Assembly (NCBI GenBank): GCA_016713435.1
Contig: JADJPD010000001.1
Location: forward strand, 620,001 to 684,000
Source: Gemmatimonadota bacterium
GTDB lineage: Bacteria > Gemmatimonadota > Gemmatimonadetes > Gemmatimonadales > GWC2-71-9
Reading direction: 5' to 3'
DNA: 64,000 nt
A program made the position numbers and the translations under genes. The notes under the pieces were generated by a model. The model did not search any database and had not been told where the DNA came from. It was given only the letters and a program-made list of their open reading frames with translations. Positions within the stretch are counted from its first letter, which is position 1. The number at the start of each line of letters is the position of its first letter. Positions 16,381-26,526 of this stretch are shown in pieces.

Positions 16381-17667
16381 ATGTCCCTCAAGCGTGCACT
16401 TGCCGCGCTGCTCCTCGCCCTGCCGCTCGTCTCGAGCTGCCGTAGCGACGACAGCCTCAACCCGCCGAGCATCAACGATCCGATGTTCCGGCGGTACGTA
16501 TCCATCGGCAACAGCATCACCGCCGGCCTGCAGTCCGGCGGCATCAACGACAGCACCCAGCAGCGCTCCTACGCCCACCTGCTCGCCCTGGCGATGGGCA
16601 CCGACTTCAACATGCCGCTGTTCAACCAGGCCGGCGGCAACGGCTGCCCGCCGCCGATCGACGTCAACAGCGTCAACCCGCCCCACCGCGTGGGGGGCGG
16701 CACCGGCGCCACCTGCAGCCTCCGGGCGCCCACCACGGGATTCATCAACAACGTCGCGTTCCCGGGCGCCGAGGTGAGCGAGCTCTTCAACCCGCTCACC
16801 GGCGCGGCGTCGGCCACCGACGTGTACAAGCAGTTCATCCTCGGCGGCCGGAGCGAGATCGAGATGATGAAGGCGCTCAAGCCGACCTTCGTCTCGGTGT
16901 GGATCGGCGCCAATGACGGCACCAGCACGCTGCTCGATGCCAACCCGGGCAATTCCGCCGGCGTGAAGGCCCCCGCGGCGTTCATCGCCGCGTACGACTC
17001 GCTCCTCGACGCCCTCGACGCCACCGGCGCCAAGGCCGTGCTCGTGGGCGTGCCGCTCCCGACGGTGGTGCCCTACGCCTCGTCGGCGGCCATCTGGTTC
17101 TGCCTCAAGAACGGCGACGGTGCCGGCGGCGACTGCCCCGCCCCGTTCCCGCCGCGCAACCCGACGCTGCAAGGCATCCCCACCTTCTCGGTGAATGCCA
17201 ACTGCGCCCCCATCCCGCCCGCGGGCGGCGGCATCCAGGTGCTGGTGCCGTGGACGGTGGGCCTCGCCAAGGTCGGCGCCGCGGCGCAGGGCGTGCCTTC
17301 GAGCATCGACTGCTCGGTGGACAACGAGGTCGTGACCCAGGCCGAGCTCGGCACCATCGTGGCCGCGGTGACGGCGTACAACGCGCACATCTCGACGGAA
17401 GCCGCCACGCGCGGCTACGCCTACCTCGACCCGAACCCGATCATGGCGGCGGCGCTCGACAACGTGCGCATCCTCCAGTTCCCGAACCTGACGCCCGCGC
17501 TCGCCGGCGGGAACGTCACCTTCGGGACCTGGTTCTCGCTCGACGGGTTCCATCCCTCGACGGTGGCGCACCAGGTGGTGGCGGACTCGATCGCGTCCAC
17601 CATCAACCAGCACTACGGGACCACCCTGCCCGTGCCGGTCTGCGCCGCCGTGACCTGCCCGAGCTGA
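16381..17667 (+). CDS. SGNH/GDSL-family hydrolase lipoprotein
   Basis: This 428-residue lipoprotein has a lipobox LVSSC (Cys20). SGNH landmarks are block I YVSIGNSITAG with the nucleophile Ser, block III VWIGANDG with the oxyanion Asn, and block V LDGFHPSTVAHQ with the catalytic Asp and His. It should be an esterase or lipase anchored at the outer membrane. Six or more cysteines in the middle suggest disulfides in the periplasm or outside the cell. It lies directly downstream of the FadL-like transporter and is followed by a terminator, so the two form a small operon that probably releases and imports fatty acids. Confidence 0.88.
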   Translation: MSLKRALAALLLALPLVSSCRSDDSLNPPSINDPMFRRYVSIGNSITAGLQSGGINDSTQQRSYAHLLALAMGTDFNMPLFNQAGGNGCPPPIDVNSVNPPHRVGGGTGATCSLRAPTTGFINNVAFPGAEVSELFNPLTGAASATDVYKQFILGGRSEIEMMKALKPTFVSVWIGANDGTSTLLDANPGNSAGVKAPAAFIAAYDSLLDALDATGAKAVLVGVPLPTVVPYASSAAIWFCLKNGDGAGGDCPAPFPPRNPTLQGIPTFSVNANCAPIPPAGGGIQVLVPWTVGLAKVGAAAQGVPSSIDCSVDNEVVTQAELGTIVAAVTAYNAHISTEAATRGYAYLDPNPIMAAALDNVRILQFPNLTPALAGGNVTFGTWFSLDGFHPSTVAHQVVADSIASTINQHYGTTLPVPVCAAVTCPS

Positions 17668-17689
17668 CCCGCATTTCCGCCGCAGTGCA

Positions 17690-17722
17690 GCGCCCCCGGT
17701 TGCCTCCGGCAACCGGGGGCGC
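17690..17722 (+). terminator. Intrinsic terminator
   Basis: A 15-bp perfect stem (GCGCCCCCGGTTGCC and complement) with a TCC loop and a trailing TTCATT, 22 bases after the SGNH hydrolase stop. Confidence 0.85.
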
Positions 17723-17735
17723 TTCATTAGGGCCC

Positions 17736-18329
17736 ATGCCACTGCCCGCCGACTGGACCCGCGACCGTGCCCTCGCGCTCATGCACGAGTGGACCCCCTC
17801 CGACGCGCTCCGCAAGCACATGTACGCCGTCGAGGCTGCCATGCGCGCCATGGCGGAACAGGAAGGCGCCGACGTCGAGGCCTGGGGCCTCGTGGGCCTG
17901 CTCCACGACTTCGACTACGAACGCTTCCCCAACAACGCCCACGCCGCCGACCAGGAGCATCCCGCCGAAGGGGTGCGCCACCTCCTGGCGCAGGGCTTCC
18001 CCGAGGACCTCGGCCGCGCCATCCTGGGCCACGCCACCTACACCGGGGTGCCCCGCGACACGCCCGTGGCCCGCGCCCTCTTCGCCGTGGATGAACTGGC
18101 CGGGTTCCTGGTGGCGTGCGCGCTCGTGCGCCCTTCCCGGAGCCTTGCCGACCTCGAGGTGAGCTCGGTGAAGAAGAAGCTCAAGGACAAGGCCTTTGCC
18201 CGCGGGGTGAGCCGGGAGGACGTCGTGCAGGGCGCAGCCGAGCTGGGCGTCCCGTTGGAGGACCACATCGCGTTCCTGCTCGGGGCCCTTCGCCCCGTGG
18301 AGCGCACCCTGGGCCTCGGCGCGCCATGA
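17736..18329 (+). CDS. HD-domain metal-dependent hydrolase
   Basis: This 197-residue protein has a compact HD domain: the His in RKHMYAVEAAMRA, the metal pair in WGLVGLLHDFDYERF, and later His/Asp residues in HPAEGVRHLL and ILGHATY. The C-terminal half (SLADLEVSSVKKKLKDKAFARGVSREDV) is typical of the small stand-alone HD proteins often annotated as HDIG-type hydrolases, probably acting on nucleotides or phosphate esters. The exact substrate cannot be read from sequence. It begins 14 bases after the terminator, so it must have its own promoter, although none is clear. Confidence 0.85.
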   Translation: MPLPADWTRDRALALMHEWTPSDALRKHMYAVEAAMRAMAEQEGADVEAWGLVGLLHDFDYERFPNNAHAADQEHPAEGVRHLLAQGFPEDLGRAILGHATYTGVPRDTPVARALFAVDELAGFLVACALVRPSRSLADLEVSSVKKKLKDKAFARGVSREDVVQGAAELGVPLEDHIAFLLGALRPVERTLGLGAP

Positions 18330-18354
18330 CCGCGGCCCGCCGGCGAGGCCCTGG

Positions 18355-19754
18355 ATGACGCACTCCGTGGAAGGCGACGAGACCGAGCGGCGCAGCCTCC
18401 TCCAGCGCGCCATTGACCGCGCCGCCGCCACCCGCCCCATCCCCGGCAACCGCGTCACGCTCCTGCAGGACGGCCCCGCGGTCTACGACGCGATGCTCGC
18501 CCAGATCGCCACCGCCCGTCACTACGTCCACTTCGAGAACTACATCATCCACGACGACGCGACGGGCCGGCGCTTCCACGCCGCCCTCGCCGAGCGCGCC
18601 CGGGCCGGCGTGAAGGTCCGCGTCCTCTACGACTGGCTCGGCTGCCTGGGGACGGGCCGGCGCTTCTGGCACGGGCTCCGTGAGGCGGGATGCGAGGTGC
18701 GGGCCTTCAATCCCTTCAGCCCCTTCCATCCCTTCCGGGCCGTCACCCGGGACCATCGCAAGCTCGTCGTGGCCGACGGCCGCACCGCCATCGTCGGCGG
18801 CCTGTGCATCGGCGACGACTGGATGGGCCGTCCCGAGGAGGGCCTGGAGCCGTGGCGCGACACCGCGGTGCTGGTGGAGGGGCCGGCCGCGGTGGCGCTC
18901 GACAACGCCTTCGGCCGCACCTGGGGGCTCACCGGCCCCAAGCTCCCCGAGGAGGAACGGATCGCCACCACCCCGCCCATGGGCGACGCCGCCGTCCGCG
19001 TGGTGGTGGGCGAGCCCGGGCGGCAGCGCGCCTTCCGCGTCCTCGAGTACCTCGCGGCCGGTGCCCGGCGCCGGCTCTGGGTCACCGACGCCTACCTGCT
19101 CCCGCCCGCGCGTCTCTTCGAGGTCATGGCCCTCGCCGAGCGGGACGGCGTGGACGTCCGGGTGCTCGTCCCCGGCGCCAGCGACATCCCCTGGTGCGGA
19201 ACCTGACCCGGCTCGGCTACCGGCGCCTGCTCAAGGCCGGCATCCGCATCTACGAGTGGGACGGCGTGATGATCCACGCCAAGACCTGCGTCGCCGACGG
19301 CCGCTGGGCCCGCATCGGGACCAGCAACATCAATGCGGCGAGCCTGCTCGGGAACTTCGAGCTGGACCTGGTGATCGAGGACAAGCAGCTGGCCCGCGCG
19401 CTCGAGGCCCAGTATCGCCGCGACATGGCCGGCAGTCTCGAGGTGGTGCAGCACCCGCGGAACGCGCCGCGCGCGCTCCAGCGCGTGGTCCCGAGCCGCC
19501 TGGTTCCTGCCGAGCGCGGGCGGAGCGCGCTCACGCGAAGCAGCCGCGAACTGCGCCATCGGGCCATGGTGGGCGCCCGCCGCCTCATCAACGCCGCCTT
19601 CCGCTCCCTCTTCGGCCCCGCCAGCGTCGTCCTCGTCCTGCTGGGTGTGCTCTTCCTGGTCTTCCCCAGGTGGATGGGCCTGGGTGTCGGCGTGCTGTGC
19701 CTCTGGTTCGCGGTGGCCGCGGGCATCCAGGCCTGGTGGGAACGCTCGCCCTGA
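18355..19754 (+). CDS. Cardiolipin synthase-like phospholipase D protein, frameshifted
   Basis: This protein of about 466 residues has two HKD motifs, H134-R-K136-x4-D (RDHRKLVVADGRTAIVGG) and, after the break, MIHAKTCVADGRWARIGTSN. A hydrophobic C-terminal segment (FGPASVVLVLLGVLFLVFP and a second helix) ends the chain. Family members transfer phosphatidyl groups to make cardiolipin at the inner membrane. The frame breaks at a CCCC run (19188-19191); one extra C restores IPLVRNLTRLGYRRLLKAGI, a conserved block. The C-terminal membrane anchor is unusual, since cardiolipin synthases usually carry N-terminal helices. Confidence 0.82.
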
Positions 19755-19878
19755 GGTCCGACCGGAGGGCAGCGGGGCACGGGCAGTGCGGTGCGCCCTC
19801 CCGCTCCTCTGCGCTTCCGTGGCCTTGGCCGTCGCTGTTCATCCCGCGCGCCCCGTGCGCCTGCATCGGGCGGTGTGG

Positions 19879-20877
19879 TCAGCCGCGTCGCGCTCCCAGC
19901 GTTGCCACCCAGGCTTCCAGACGCGCCACCTCGTCGGTGGCCCCGAGCTCGCGGAGCCGCGCCAGGGCCAGCGCCGCCTCGCGGCGTGCCGCCGGCGGGT
20001 CCCCGAGGTCCACCGCCAGGCGCGCCCGCGCCTCGTGGGCCTCGGCCACGATGAGCAGGCTCCCGCCGGCTTCCGCCAGCTCCACGGCGCGGTCGAGCGC
20101 CGTGCGCGCCGGGGCGTGCTCGCCGAGGGCGGTGCGTGCCACGCCGACCAGCCGGAGCGCGTCGGCCTCGCCGAGGCGGTCGCCGAGGCGGGCGTAGCTC
20201 GTGGCGCCCACCTGGGCCCCGGCCGCCGCCACGCGAGCCTCGCCGCGGCGGAGCGCGACATCGGCCCGCCCCACCTGACACATGGCCAGCAGCCGCTCGT
20301 CGCCCGCCTCGCGGGCGTACTCGATGGCCCGGCGCTCGTGGCGGTCGGCGGTGTCGAGGTCACCCAGGTCGCGGAAGGTGATGGCCAGGTTGTGGTTGGT
20401 CTCCGCCAGGCCGCGCGGGTTCCCCGCCCGCTGGTAGGCCGGGATGGCCAGCCGGTAGCGCGTCAGCGCCTCGGTGCGCTGCCCCCGGATGTTGGCGATC
20501 ATGCCGAGGTTGTTGGTGGCCCGCGCCAGCGTGAGCGCATCGCCTGCACCGTTGGCCAGCGCCAGCGCCTCCCCGAAGACCGCCTCCGCGTCCGCCAGCT
20601 GGCCCAGCTCGAAGTGCGCGGCTCCCAGCATGTTCACGGCCCACCGGTAGGTGGCGGCATCGCCGAAGGCCAGCGCCGGCACCAGCGCGGCGAGCCGGTC
20701 GCGCGCGAGCACCAGCGCGCCGGTCCGCAGTTCCGTCTCCGCGAGCACCAGGCCCAGCGCCACGTCCTCGCCCGCCTCGCGCTCGAGCAACGCGCGCAGC
20801 TCCCCCCACGCGCCGGCCGCGCGGAGGTCCGCGATCCGGGCCGCGAGGCCCGCCGAGGGGGAGGAAGTGTCGCTCAC
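19879..20877 (-). CDS. Tetratricopeptide-repeat protein
   Basis: This 332-residue, Ala/Leu-rich protein is made of TPR-like helical pairs from about residue 60 to the end (LGAAHFELGQLADAEAVFGEALALA, LGMIANIRGQRTEALTRYRLAIPAY, NLAITFRDLGDLDTADRHERRAIEY). No signal peptide or membrane segment is seen, so it is a cytosolic scaffold or regulator. It is the last gene of the sigma-54 activator operon, 11 bases after the lipoprotein gene. The start is GTG at 20877; no ATG is available near the N-terminus. Confidence 0.75.
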   Translation of the reverse strand: MSDTSSPSAGLAARIADLRAAGAWGELRALLEREAGEDVALGLVLAETELRTGALVLARDRLAALVPALAFGDAATYRWAVNMLGAAHFELGQLADAEAVFGEALALANGAGDALTLARATNNLGMIANIRGQRTEALTRYRLAIPAYQRAGNPRGLAETNHNLAITFRDLGDLDTADRHERRAIEYAREAGDERLLAMCQVGRADVALRRGEARVAAAGAQVGATSYARLGDRLGEADALRLVGVARTALGEHAPARTALDRAVELAEAGGSLLIVAEAHEARARLAVDLGDPPAARREAALALARLRELGATDEVARLEAWVATLGARRG

Positions 20878-20888
20878 GGGGACGTCGC

Positions 20889-21527
20889 TCAGTACGCCAC
20901 GGCGTAGCGGGTGAAGCCGAGGATGTCCGCCTCGATCTCGAACTCGGCCAGGTTCAGCGTGCTCGCCACCTTGTACCACGGGTCGGTGGACTGCTCCTGC
21001 CGCCAGATGCAGAGCGCGCTGATCAGCGTGGTGTCGGCGGCGGTGACGCTGCCGTCGCCATCGAGGTCCGGATTCGACTCGCCGTACTTGAGCCACAGCC
21101 GCGCCGGGCGGTTCGGGTTGAACGCCAGCCCCGACGGCTCGAACTGCGTGATGAGCCTCAGCGTGTCCACCACCGTGAGCGTGATGAGCAGCGAGTCTCC
21201 CGGCGCCAGCGGCGAGCCGTCCGCGGCCGCCACCAGCGTGCGATCGTCCACCCGGAACCGCGCAAACTCCACCGAGTCGGTGCTCCCCGGCGCCTTCTGG
21301 TACATGAGCCGCACTTCGCGCCGCGTCCCGCGCACCGCCCAGAACGACACCTGCCGCTCGCCGAGCGGCGGCTTGGTGGAATCGGGCATGAGGAACCGAA
21401 GGCCCATCTCGGGGACCGGCGTCGTGTCCACCGGCGGCACCGGCGAGGGGGAGGAGCCGCTGTCCCCCCCGGCGCAGGCCGCGAGCGTGGTGGCCAGCAG
21501 CAGGACCAGCGGACGGACGAACTTCAT
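20889..21527 (-). CDS. Putative lipoprotein with a dockerin-like calcium loop
   Basis: This 212-residue protein has a lipobox LAAC (Cys18) followed by a Ser/Pro/Thr-rich linker. The mature part contains NPDLDGDGSVTAADTTLI, which resembles an EF-hand or dockerin-type calcium loop (D-x-D-x-D/S). No family is recognised. The start ATG overlaps the stop of the upstream sigma-54 activator (ATGA), so expression is coupled to it. This is an odd pairing of a transcription activator with a surface lipoprotein. Confidence 0.7.
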   Translation of the reverse strand: MKFVRPLVLLLATTLAACAGGDSGSSPSPVPPVDTTPVPEMGLRFLMPDSTKPPLGERQVSFWAVRGTRREVRLMYQKAPGSTDSVEFARFRVDDRTLVAAADGSPLAPGDSLLITLTVVDTLRLITQFEPSGLAFNPNRPARLWLKYGESNPDLDGDGSVTAADTTLISALCIWRQEQSTDPWYKVASTLNLAEFEIEADILGFTRYAVAY

Positions 21528-22879
21528 GGAGTCTCCTTGAGGGCAGCGGCGGGGCGCCGGCGGGAGGCCAGCAGCCGCAGCAAGCGGGTGCGCGAGATGC
21601 CGAGGCGGCGCGCCGCCTCACTCTTGTTGCCGTTGCACAGGCGGACCATCGCCAGCGTAGCGGCGCGGGTGATCTCGGCCATCGAGGCGGGGAAGGGCAC
21701 CTCGCCGCGGGTGGACGGCAGGGGGCGCGGCGTGACCCCGAGGTCCGCCGCGTCGAGCAGGCCGCCGCCGGCCATCAGGATGGCGCGCTCGAGCGTGTTG
21801 CGGAGCTCGCGCACGTTGCCGGGCCAGGCGTGGCTCAGGAGCACCCGCTCCGCGGTGGGCGCGAGCCGCGGCACGGGCACGTCGTACTCGCGCGCAAACC
21901 GCGCCAGGAACGCCCGCGCCAGCAGCAGGATGTCGTCCCCGCGTTCCCGCAGGGCCGGCAGCGTCAGGTTCACCACGTTGAGCCGGTAATACAGGTCGGT
22001 GCGGAAGGCGCCGCTCCGCGCCGCGTCCGCCAGGGGCACGTGCGTCGCAGCGATGACGCGCACGTCCACCGGCACCAGCGCCGTGCCGCCCACGCGGCGC
22101 ACCGTCCGCTGTTCCAGCACGCGCAGGAGCTTCCCCTGCAGCGACAGCGAGAGCGTGGCCACCTCGTCGAGGAAGATCGTCCCGCCGTGCGCCACCTCGA
22201 ACAGGCCCGGCTTGGAGCTGACGGCGCCGGTGAAGGCGCCCTTCTCGTGCCCGAACAGCTCGCTCTCCAGGAGCTGCTCCGGGATCGCGGCGCAGTTGAT
22301 GTCCACGAAGGGCGCCCCCTGCCGCGGCCCGTTGTAGTGAATGGCCCGCGCCAGCAGCTCCTTGCCGGTGCCGTTCTCGCCGCCGATGAGCACCGTGAGG
22401 TTGGGATGCGGGATCACGCGGCGCACGAGCCCCATCACCCGCCGCAGGGCCGCACTCTCGCCCAGGATGCCATCGAAGCGGTACTTCGCGGCCTCGCGCT
22501 CGGCGAACTGCGCCGGCGTCCTGCCGGCCTGCACCCGCACCACCTGGCCGGCCAGCCACTCGGCCAGGAGCGGCAGGTCGCCCGGCAGCGCGAAATACTC
22601 GTCCGCGCCCTGCCGCATGGCCGCGATGGCCAGCCGGTGATCCGGCGAGCCGCCCAGCACCACCACCCCCGCGACCTGCGGCGGCCGGTGCGCCAGGAGT
22701 GCCGGCAGCCGGTCCTCCACGTCGCGGAGGTCCAGCACCACGATGGCCCCCGTCGGCGCCAGCCGGATCTCGCTGACCACCCGCAGCCCCGCCCCACTCG
22801 CCTCGGCCAGACTGGCCCAGGCAAGCGGAGGCGAGGTGCTCGCGTCCACGAGGGTGAGGACCGGGCGGTCGGGGTGCAT
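21524..22879 (-). CDS. Sigma-54-dependent transcription activator with degenerate receiver domain
   Basis: This 451-residue protein has three parts. The N-terminal receiver-like domain spans about 1-110 (VLDLRDVEDRLPALL, AAMRQGADEYF). The AAA+ domain spans about 130-365 with Walker A GGENGTGKE, the sigma-54 contact loop GAFTGA and Walker B GGTIFLDE. A Fis-type HTH lies at the C-terminus (NGNKSEAARRLGISRTRLLRLL). The receiver lacks the usual conserved Lys (EYFALPGDL instead of a K-P pair), so control by phosphorylation is doubtful. ATG 22879 is preferred to GTG 22915. It is the first gene of an operon with a lipoprotein and a TPR protein. Confidence 0.9.
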   Translation of the reverse strand: MHPDRPVLTLVDASTSPPLAWASLAEASGAGLRVVSEIRLAPTGAIVVLDLRDVEDRLPALLAHRPPQVAGVVVLGGSPDHRLAIAAMRQGADEYFALPGDLPLLAEWLAGQVVRVQAGRTPAQFAEREAAKYRFDGILGESAALRRVMGLVRRVIPHPNLTVLIGGENGTGKELLARAIHYNGPRQGAPFVDINCAAIPEQLLESELFGHEKGAFTGAVSSKPGLFEVAHGGTIFLDEVATLSLSLQGKLLRVLEQRTVRRVGGTALVPVDVRVIAATHVPLADAARSGAFRTDLYYRLNVVNLTLPALRERGDDILLLARAFLARFAREYDVPVPRLAPTAERVLLSHAWPGNVRELRNTLERAILMAGGGLLDAADLGVTPRPLPSTRGEVPFPASMAEITRAATLAMVRLCNGNKSEAARRLGISRTRLLRLLASRRRPAAALKETP

Positions 22880-23157
22880 GCGCTCGCAGGGTTCGGGGTG
22901 CCGTGGAGAGTGCACGTGGTGGGCCCCGTCACCCTGCCGCCCAGCGATGTGCCAACACCATACCCGTCAATGACTTGGCATTGCGGCACGTCCAGCCGTG
23001 TCGTCGCCGTGCTCCACTGAATCGTTACGATCGACTCGTTTCGATGCAGGCTGACACTCGCTGGAGATCGGCCCGATCCACCAGAGCAGGCCATCCGGAA
23101 CGGCGCTACATTCTCCCCCCGCTGCCGGTCCCGGCGGTTCAACGTTCACAGGAGCGC
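22880..23157. other. Divergent control region between the sigma-54 activator and the ECF operon
   Basis: These 278 bases separate two oppositely transcribed regulators. A TACATT at 23107-23112 could be a -10 box for the ECF operon. A TTGGCAC on the minus strand (22958-22952) resembles half of a sigma-54 promoter but lacks the -12 GC. No other structure stands out. Confidence 0.35.
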
Positions 23158-23712
23158 GTGCGTATCCCCCCAGTGTCCGACGGCGAGTTGGTGCTCCGCG
23201 CCCGTTCGGGCGACCGCGAGGCGTTTGGCGCGCTGGTGGAGCGCCATGCCCCGATGGTCCGTCGCCTGACCCGGGCGGTGCTGCACCATCCCGAGGATGC
23301 CGACGACGCGGCGCAGGATGCCTTCCTCTCCGCGTGGCGGGCACTCGATCGCTTCGACACCACGCAGCCAGCCGGACCGTGGCTGGCCCGGATTGCGGTG
23401 AACGCGGCGCGGGATCTCCAGCGCCGGCGCACCGTGCGCCAGAGCGAGCCGATCCCGGAGGCCACCGCCACGACGGGCCGGAGCCCCCTGCAGGACGCGC
23501 AGGCGGCATTACTGCGCGAGCGGCTCGGCCAGGCGCTGGCCACGCTGCCCGAGCGGCAGCGCCTCGCGGTGATGCTCTTTGAGGTGGAGGGATACCGGCA
23601 CGCGGAGATCGGCGCGATGCTCGGCGTGCCCGAGGGAACTGTCCGGTCGGATGTCTTTCATGCCCGGCGCCGGCTGCGTGCCGCGCTGGGCGAGCAGGAG
23701 GAGCGGGAATGA
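23158..23712 (+). CDS. ECF-type sigma factor heading the efflux operon
   Basis: This 184-residue protein has region 2 (ALVERHAPMVRRLTRAVLHH..DADDAAQDAFLSAWRAL) and region 4 (ALATLPERQRLAVMLFEVEGY..EIGAMLGVPEGTVRSDVFHARRRL). GTG 23158 is chosen because AGGAG lies just upstream (23150-23154); an ATG at 23044 would add an unlikely 38-residue extension. The gene runs by an ATGA overlap into a small membrane protein, then a Spy-like protein and a complete TolC/MacAB-type efflux set. The sigma factor therefore probably controls its own operon in response to an envelope or toxic signal. Confidence 0.9.
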   Translation: MRIPPVSDGELVLRARSGDREAFGALVERHAPMVRRLTRAVLHHPEDADDAAQDAFLSAWRALDRFDTTQPAGPWLARIAVNAARDLQRRRTVRQSEPIPEATATTGRSPLQDAQAALLRERLGQALATLPERQRLAVMLFEVEGYRHAEIGAMLGVPEGTVRSDVFHARRRLRAALGEQEERE

Positions 23713-24026
23713 CTGCACCCAACGATTTCGACGCCGAGCGCGACCCCATCCTGGGGGCGCAGCTGCGGGCCCTGCTGGATGGGGGCGATCCGGCGCGCTT
23801 CCGCGCCGCCGTGCTCGGCCGGCTGGACCAGCGGGACGCTTCGAGCTGGGACGTGCTCGCGGGCTGGGCCCGGCCCGGCATCGCCGCGGCCATCCTGCTC
23901 GCCACCCTCGCCGGCGCGGTCTACGCCGTCCAGGCCGCCCGAAACTCCAGCGGCCCTTCCACGGTACTGGCCGAGGCCATCGAGCGGGACCAGGTCGTCG
24001 GCGTGGTGCTCGGGGCCTCGCGCTGA
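23709..24026 (+). CDS. Small single-pass membrane protein, probable anti-sigma partner
   Basis: This 105-residue protein has one transmembrane helix (about residues 56-76, GIAAAILLATLAGAVYAV), an acidic N-terminal cytoplasmic part and a short periplasmic tail. No zinc-finger motif is present. Its start overlaps the stop of the ECF sigma gene (ATGA), the usual place for an anti-sigma factor. It has the same size, topology and position as the gene at 35968. The anti-sigma role is inferred from position and topology only. Confidence 0.7.
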   Translation: MTAPNDFDAERDPILGAQLRALLDGGDPARFRAAVLGRLDQRDASSWDVLAGWARPGIAAAILLATLAGAVYAVQAARNSSGPSTVLAEAIERDQVVGVVLGASR

Positions 24027-24027
24027 C

Positions 24028-24426
24028 ATGACCACCGCCACCAACCGTTCCAAGGCGTTCGCCATGCTGGCCCTCGCCGCGCTCCTCGGCGCGGGCGTGG
24101 GCAGCGGCCTCACCGCGCTGGCCCTGAACCGGGACCACGACGGTGATCGTGGCCGCGGCAGCGACTGGTACGTGGAGCTGCTCACCCGGGAGCTGCAGCT
24201 CACGGCCCCCCAGCAGGACAGCGTCAAGGCCATCCTGGAACGGCATTCGCCGGCCATGGAGGCCATCTGGACGGACATGAAGGAGCGGATCGACACGGCC
24301 CGTGCCGCCATCCGCGCCGACATCCGCACGCAGCTCACCGCGACCCAGCAGGCCCGCTACACCGAGGTGACCGCCCAGCTCGATGCCGAGCGGCGGCGCC
24401 GCAACTCGACTCGCAAGGACCGATGA
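24028..24426 (+). CDS. Spy/CpxP-like periplasmic sensor protein
   Basis: This 132-residue protein is anchored by an N-terminal hydrophobic segment (AFAMLALAALLGAGVGSGLTALAL). The rest is helical and rich in Glu/Arg, with LTRELQLTAPQQDSVKAILERH and the LTATQQARYTEV repeat typical of LTXXQ/Spy proteins. Such proteins act as periplasmic chaperones or metal-stress sensors. It is third in the ECF operon, one base after the preceding stop, and overlaps the TolC gene by ATGA. It could relay envelope stress to the anti-sigma factor. Confidence 0.82.
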   Translation: MTTATNRSKAFAMLALAALLGAGVGSGLTALALNRDHDGDRGRGSDWYVELLTRELQLTAPQQDSVKAILERHSPAMEAIWTDMKERIDTARAAIRADIRTQLTATQQARYTEVTAQLDAERRRRNSTRKDR

Positions 24427-25723
24427 CCCGCCTTTGTTCCTCCGCCGGCCGCGTGGCCGTGCTCGTGCTGGCGCTGGCCGCACGGCCGCTCGCCGCACAG
24501 GCGCCGGTGATCACCCTCGAGGACGCCATCCGGCGCGCCCTCGGGATCACCCCGGCCATCGTCACGGCGGCCGGCACCGTGGCCAACGCCGAGTCCCAGG
24601 TGCGCACCGCCAGCCTCGGCGCGTACCTGCCGAACGTCACGGCCAGCACCACCGGCACCCGCAACTACTCGACCTCCCCGCGGCTCGACCAGTCCACGGG
24701 CCAGCTCACCACCACCACCACGTCGGTGAACCTGGGCCTGTCGGCCAACGTTGACCTGTTCACCGGCTTCCGGCGCGGCGCCGACAGCCGCGCCGCCAAG
24801 GCCAACCTCGGCGCGGCCGAGGCCAACCTCACCAACGCCCAGTTCCAGGCGCGCCTCACGGTGACGCAGCAGTTCTTCGCGGCCCTCGCGGCCCAGGAGC
24901 TGGTGCGGGTGCGGGAGGCCGGGGTGCGGCGGGCGGAGGAGCAGCTGGCCCTCTCCATCGCCAAGCTGCGCGTGGGCTCCGCCACCCGCAGCGACTCGCT
25001 CCGCTCCATCGTGAACCTGGGCACCGCGCGCCTGCAGCTGGTGAGCGCCGGCAGCGACGTGGCCCGCACCCAGGCCGCGCTGGCCCGGAGCGTCGGCACC
25101 GAGGGCCGCGTGGCCGCGGCCGACGACTCCGCCTTCTACCGCGTGGCGGCCACCCCCGACACCAGCGCCCTGCGCACCGAGGCCCTCGCCCGCTCGCCGC
25201 GGGTGCAGGCCGCCGAGGCGCAGACCAGCGCCGCCGAGGCCTCGGTCAAGGCCGCGCGCGCGGCCTACTTCCCGACCCTGGGCCTCTCCGGCAACACCAA
25301 CTGGAGCGGCAGCAGCCTGCAGGACTACAACCTGGAGCGGAACAGCTCGGTGCAGCTCGGGCTGTCCTGGCCCATCTTCAACCGCTTCCAGCGGGAGCAG
25401 ACCATCCAGACCCGGCTCTCCTCGCTCAACACGGCGGAGGCCACGGCCCTGGACGCCCGGCGCGAGATCGCGGCGTCGCTCACCACCCAGTTCGCGGCGC
25501 TCGAGGCGGCGCGGGTGCGGATCGAGATCACCCAGGCCAGCGTGGCCGCCGCCACCGAGGACCTGCGGGTGGTGAACGAGCGCTACCGGGTCGGCGCCGC
25601 CACCATCCTCGACGTGCTCACCTCCCAGGAAGCGCTGGCCACCGCGGAAGTGGACGCGGTGAACGCCCGCTTCGACTACCTCAACGCCAAGGCCCAGATC
25701 GAGGCCCTGATCGGACGCCAGCT

Positions 25724-25727
<4 letters not shown>
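24423..25727 (+). CDS. TolC-family outer-membrane efflux protein
   Basis: This 434-residue protein has a signal peptide (ending ARPLAAQ). Two repeats of the outer-membrane efflux domain follow, including ITLEDAIRRALGITPAIVTAAG, LGLSANVDLFTGFRR, long coiled helices and a second LGLSWPIFNRFQREQTIQTRL..LNTAEATALDARREI. Trimeric TolC proteins form the outer-membrane exit duct of tripartite pumps. The gene overlaps its neighbours on both sides by ATGA. The ATPase, adaptor and permease of the same pump follow, so the whole exporter is encoded together. Confidence 0.92.
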
Positions 25728-26482
<755 letters not shown>

Positions 26483-26526
26483 CCCTGACGGCGGGTCCCC
26501 GCGGGGACCGCGCCCGGAATCGAGCC

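Noticed and set aside
22941..22958. Possible sigma-54 promoter (TTGGCAC) upstream of the sigma-54 activator
   Set aside because: The -24 half is good, but the expected GC at -12 is GG, and the spacing does not improve by shifting. It is too weak to list as a promoter.
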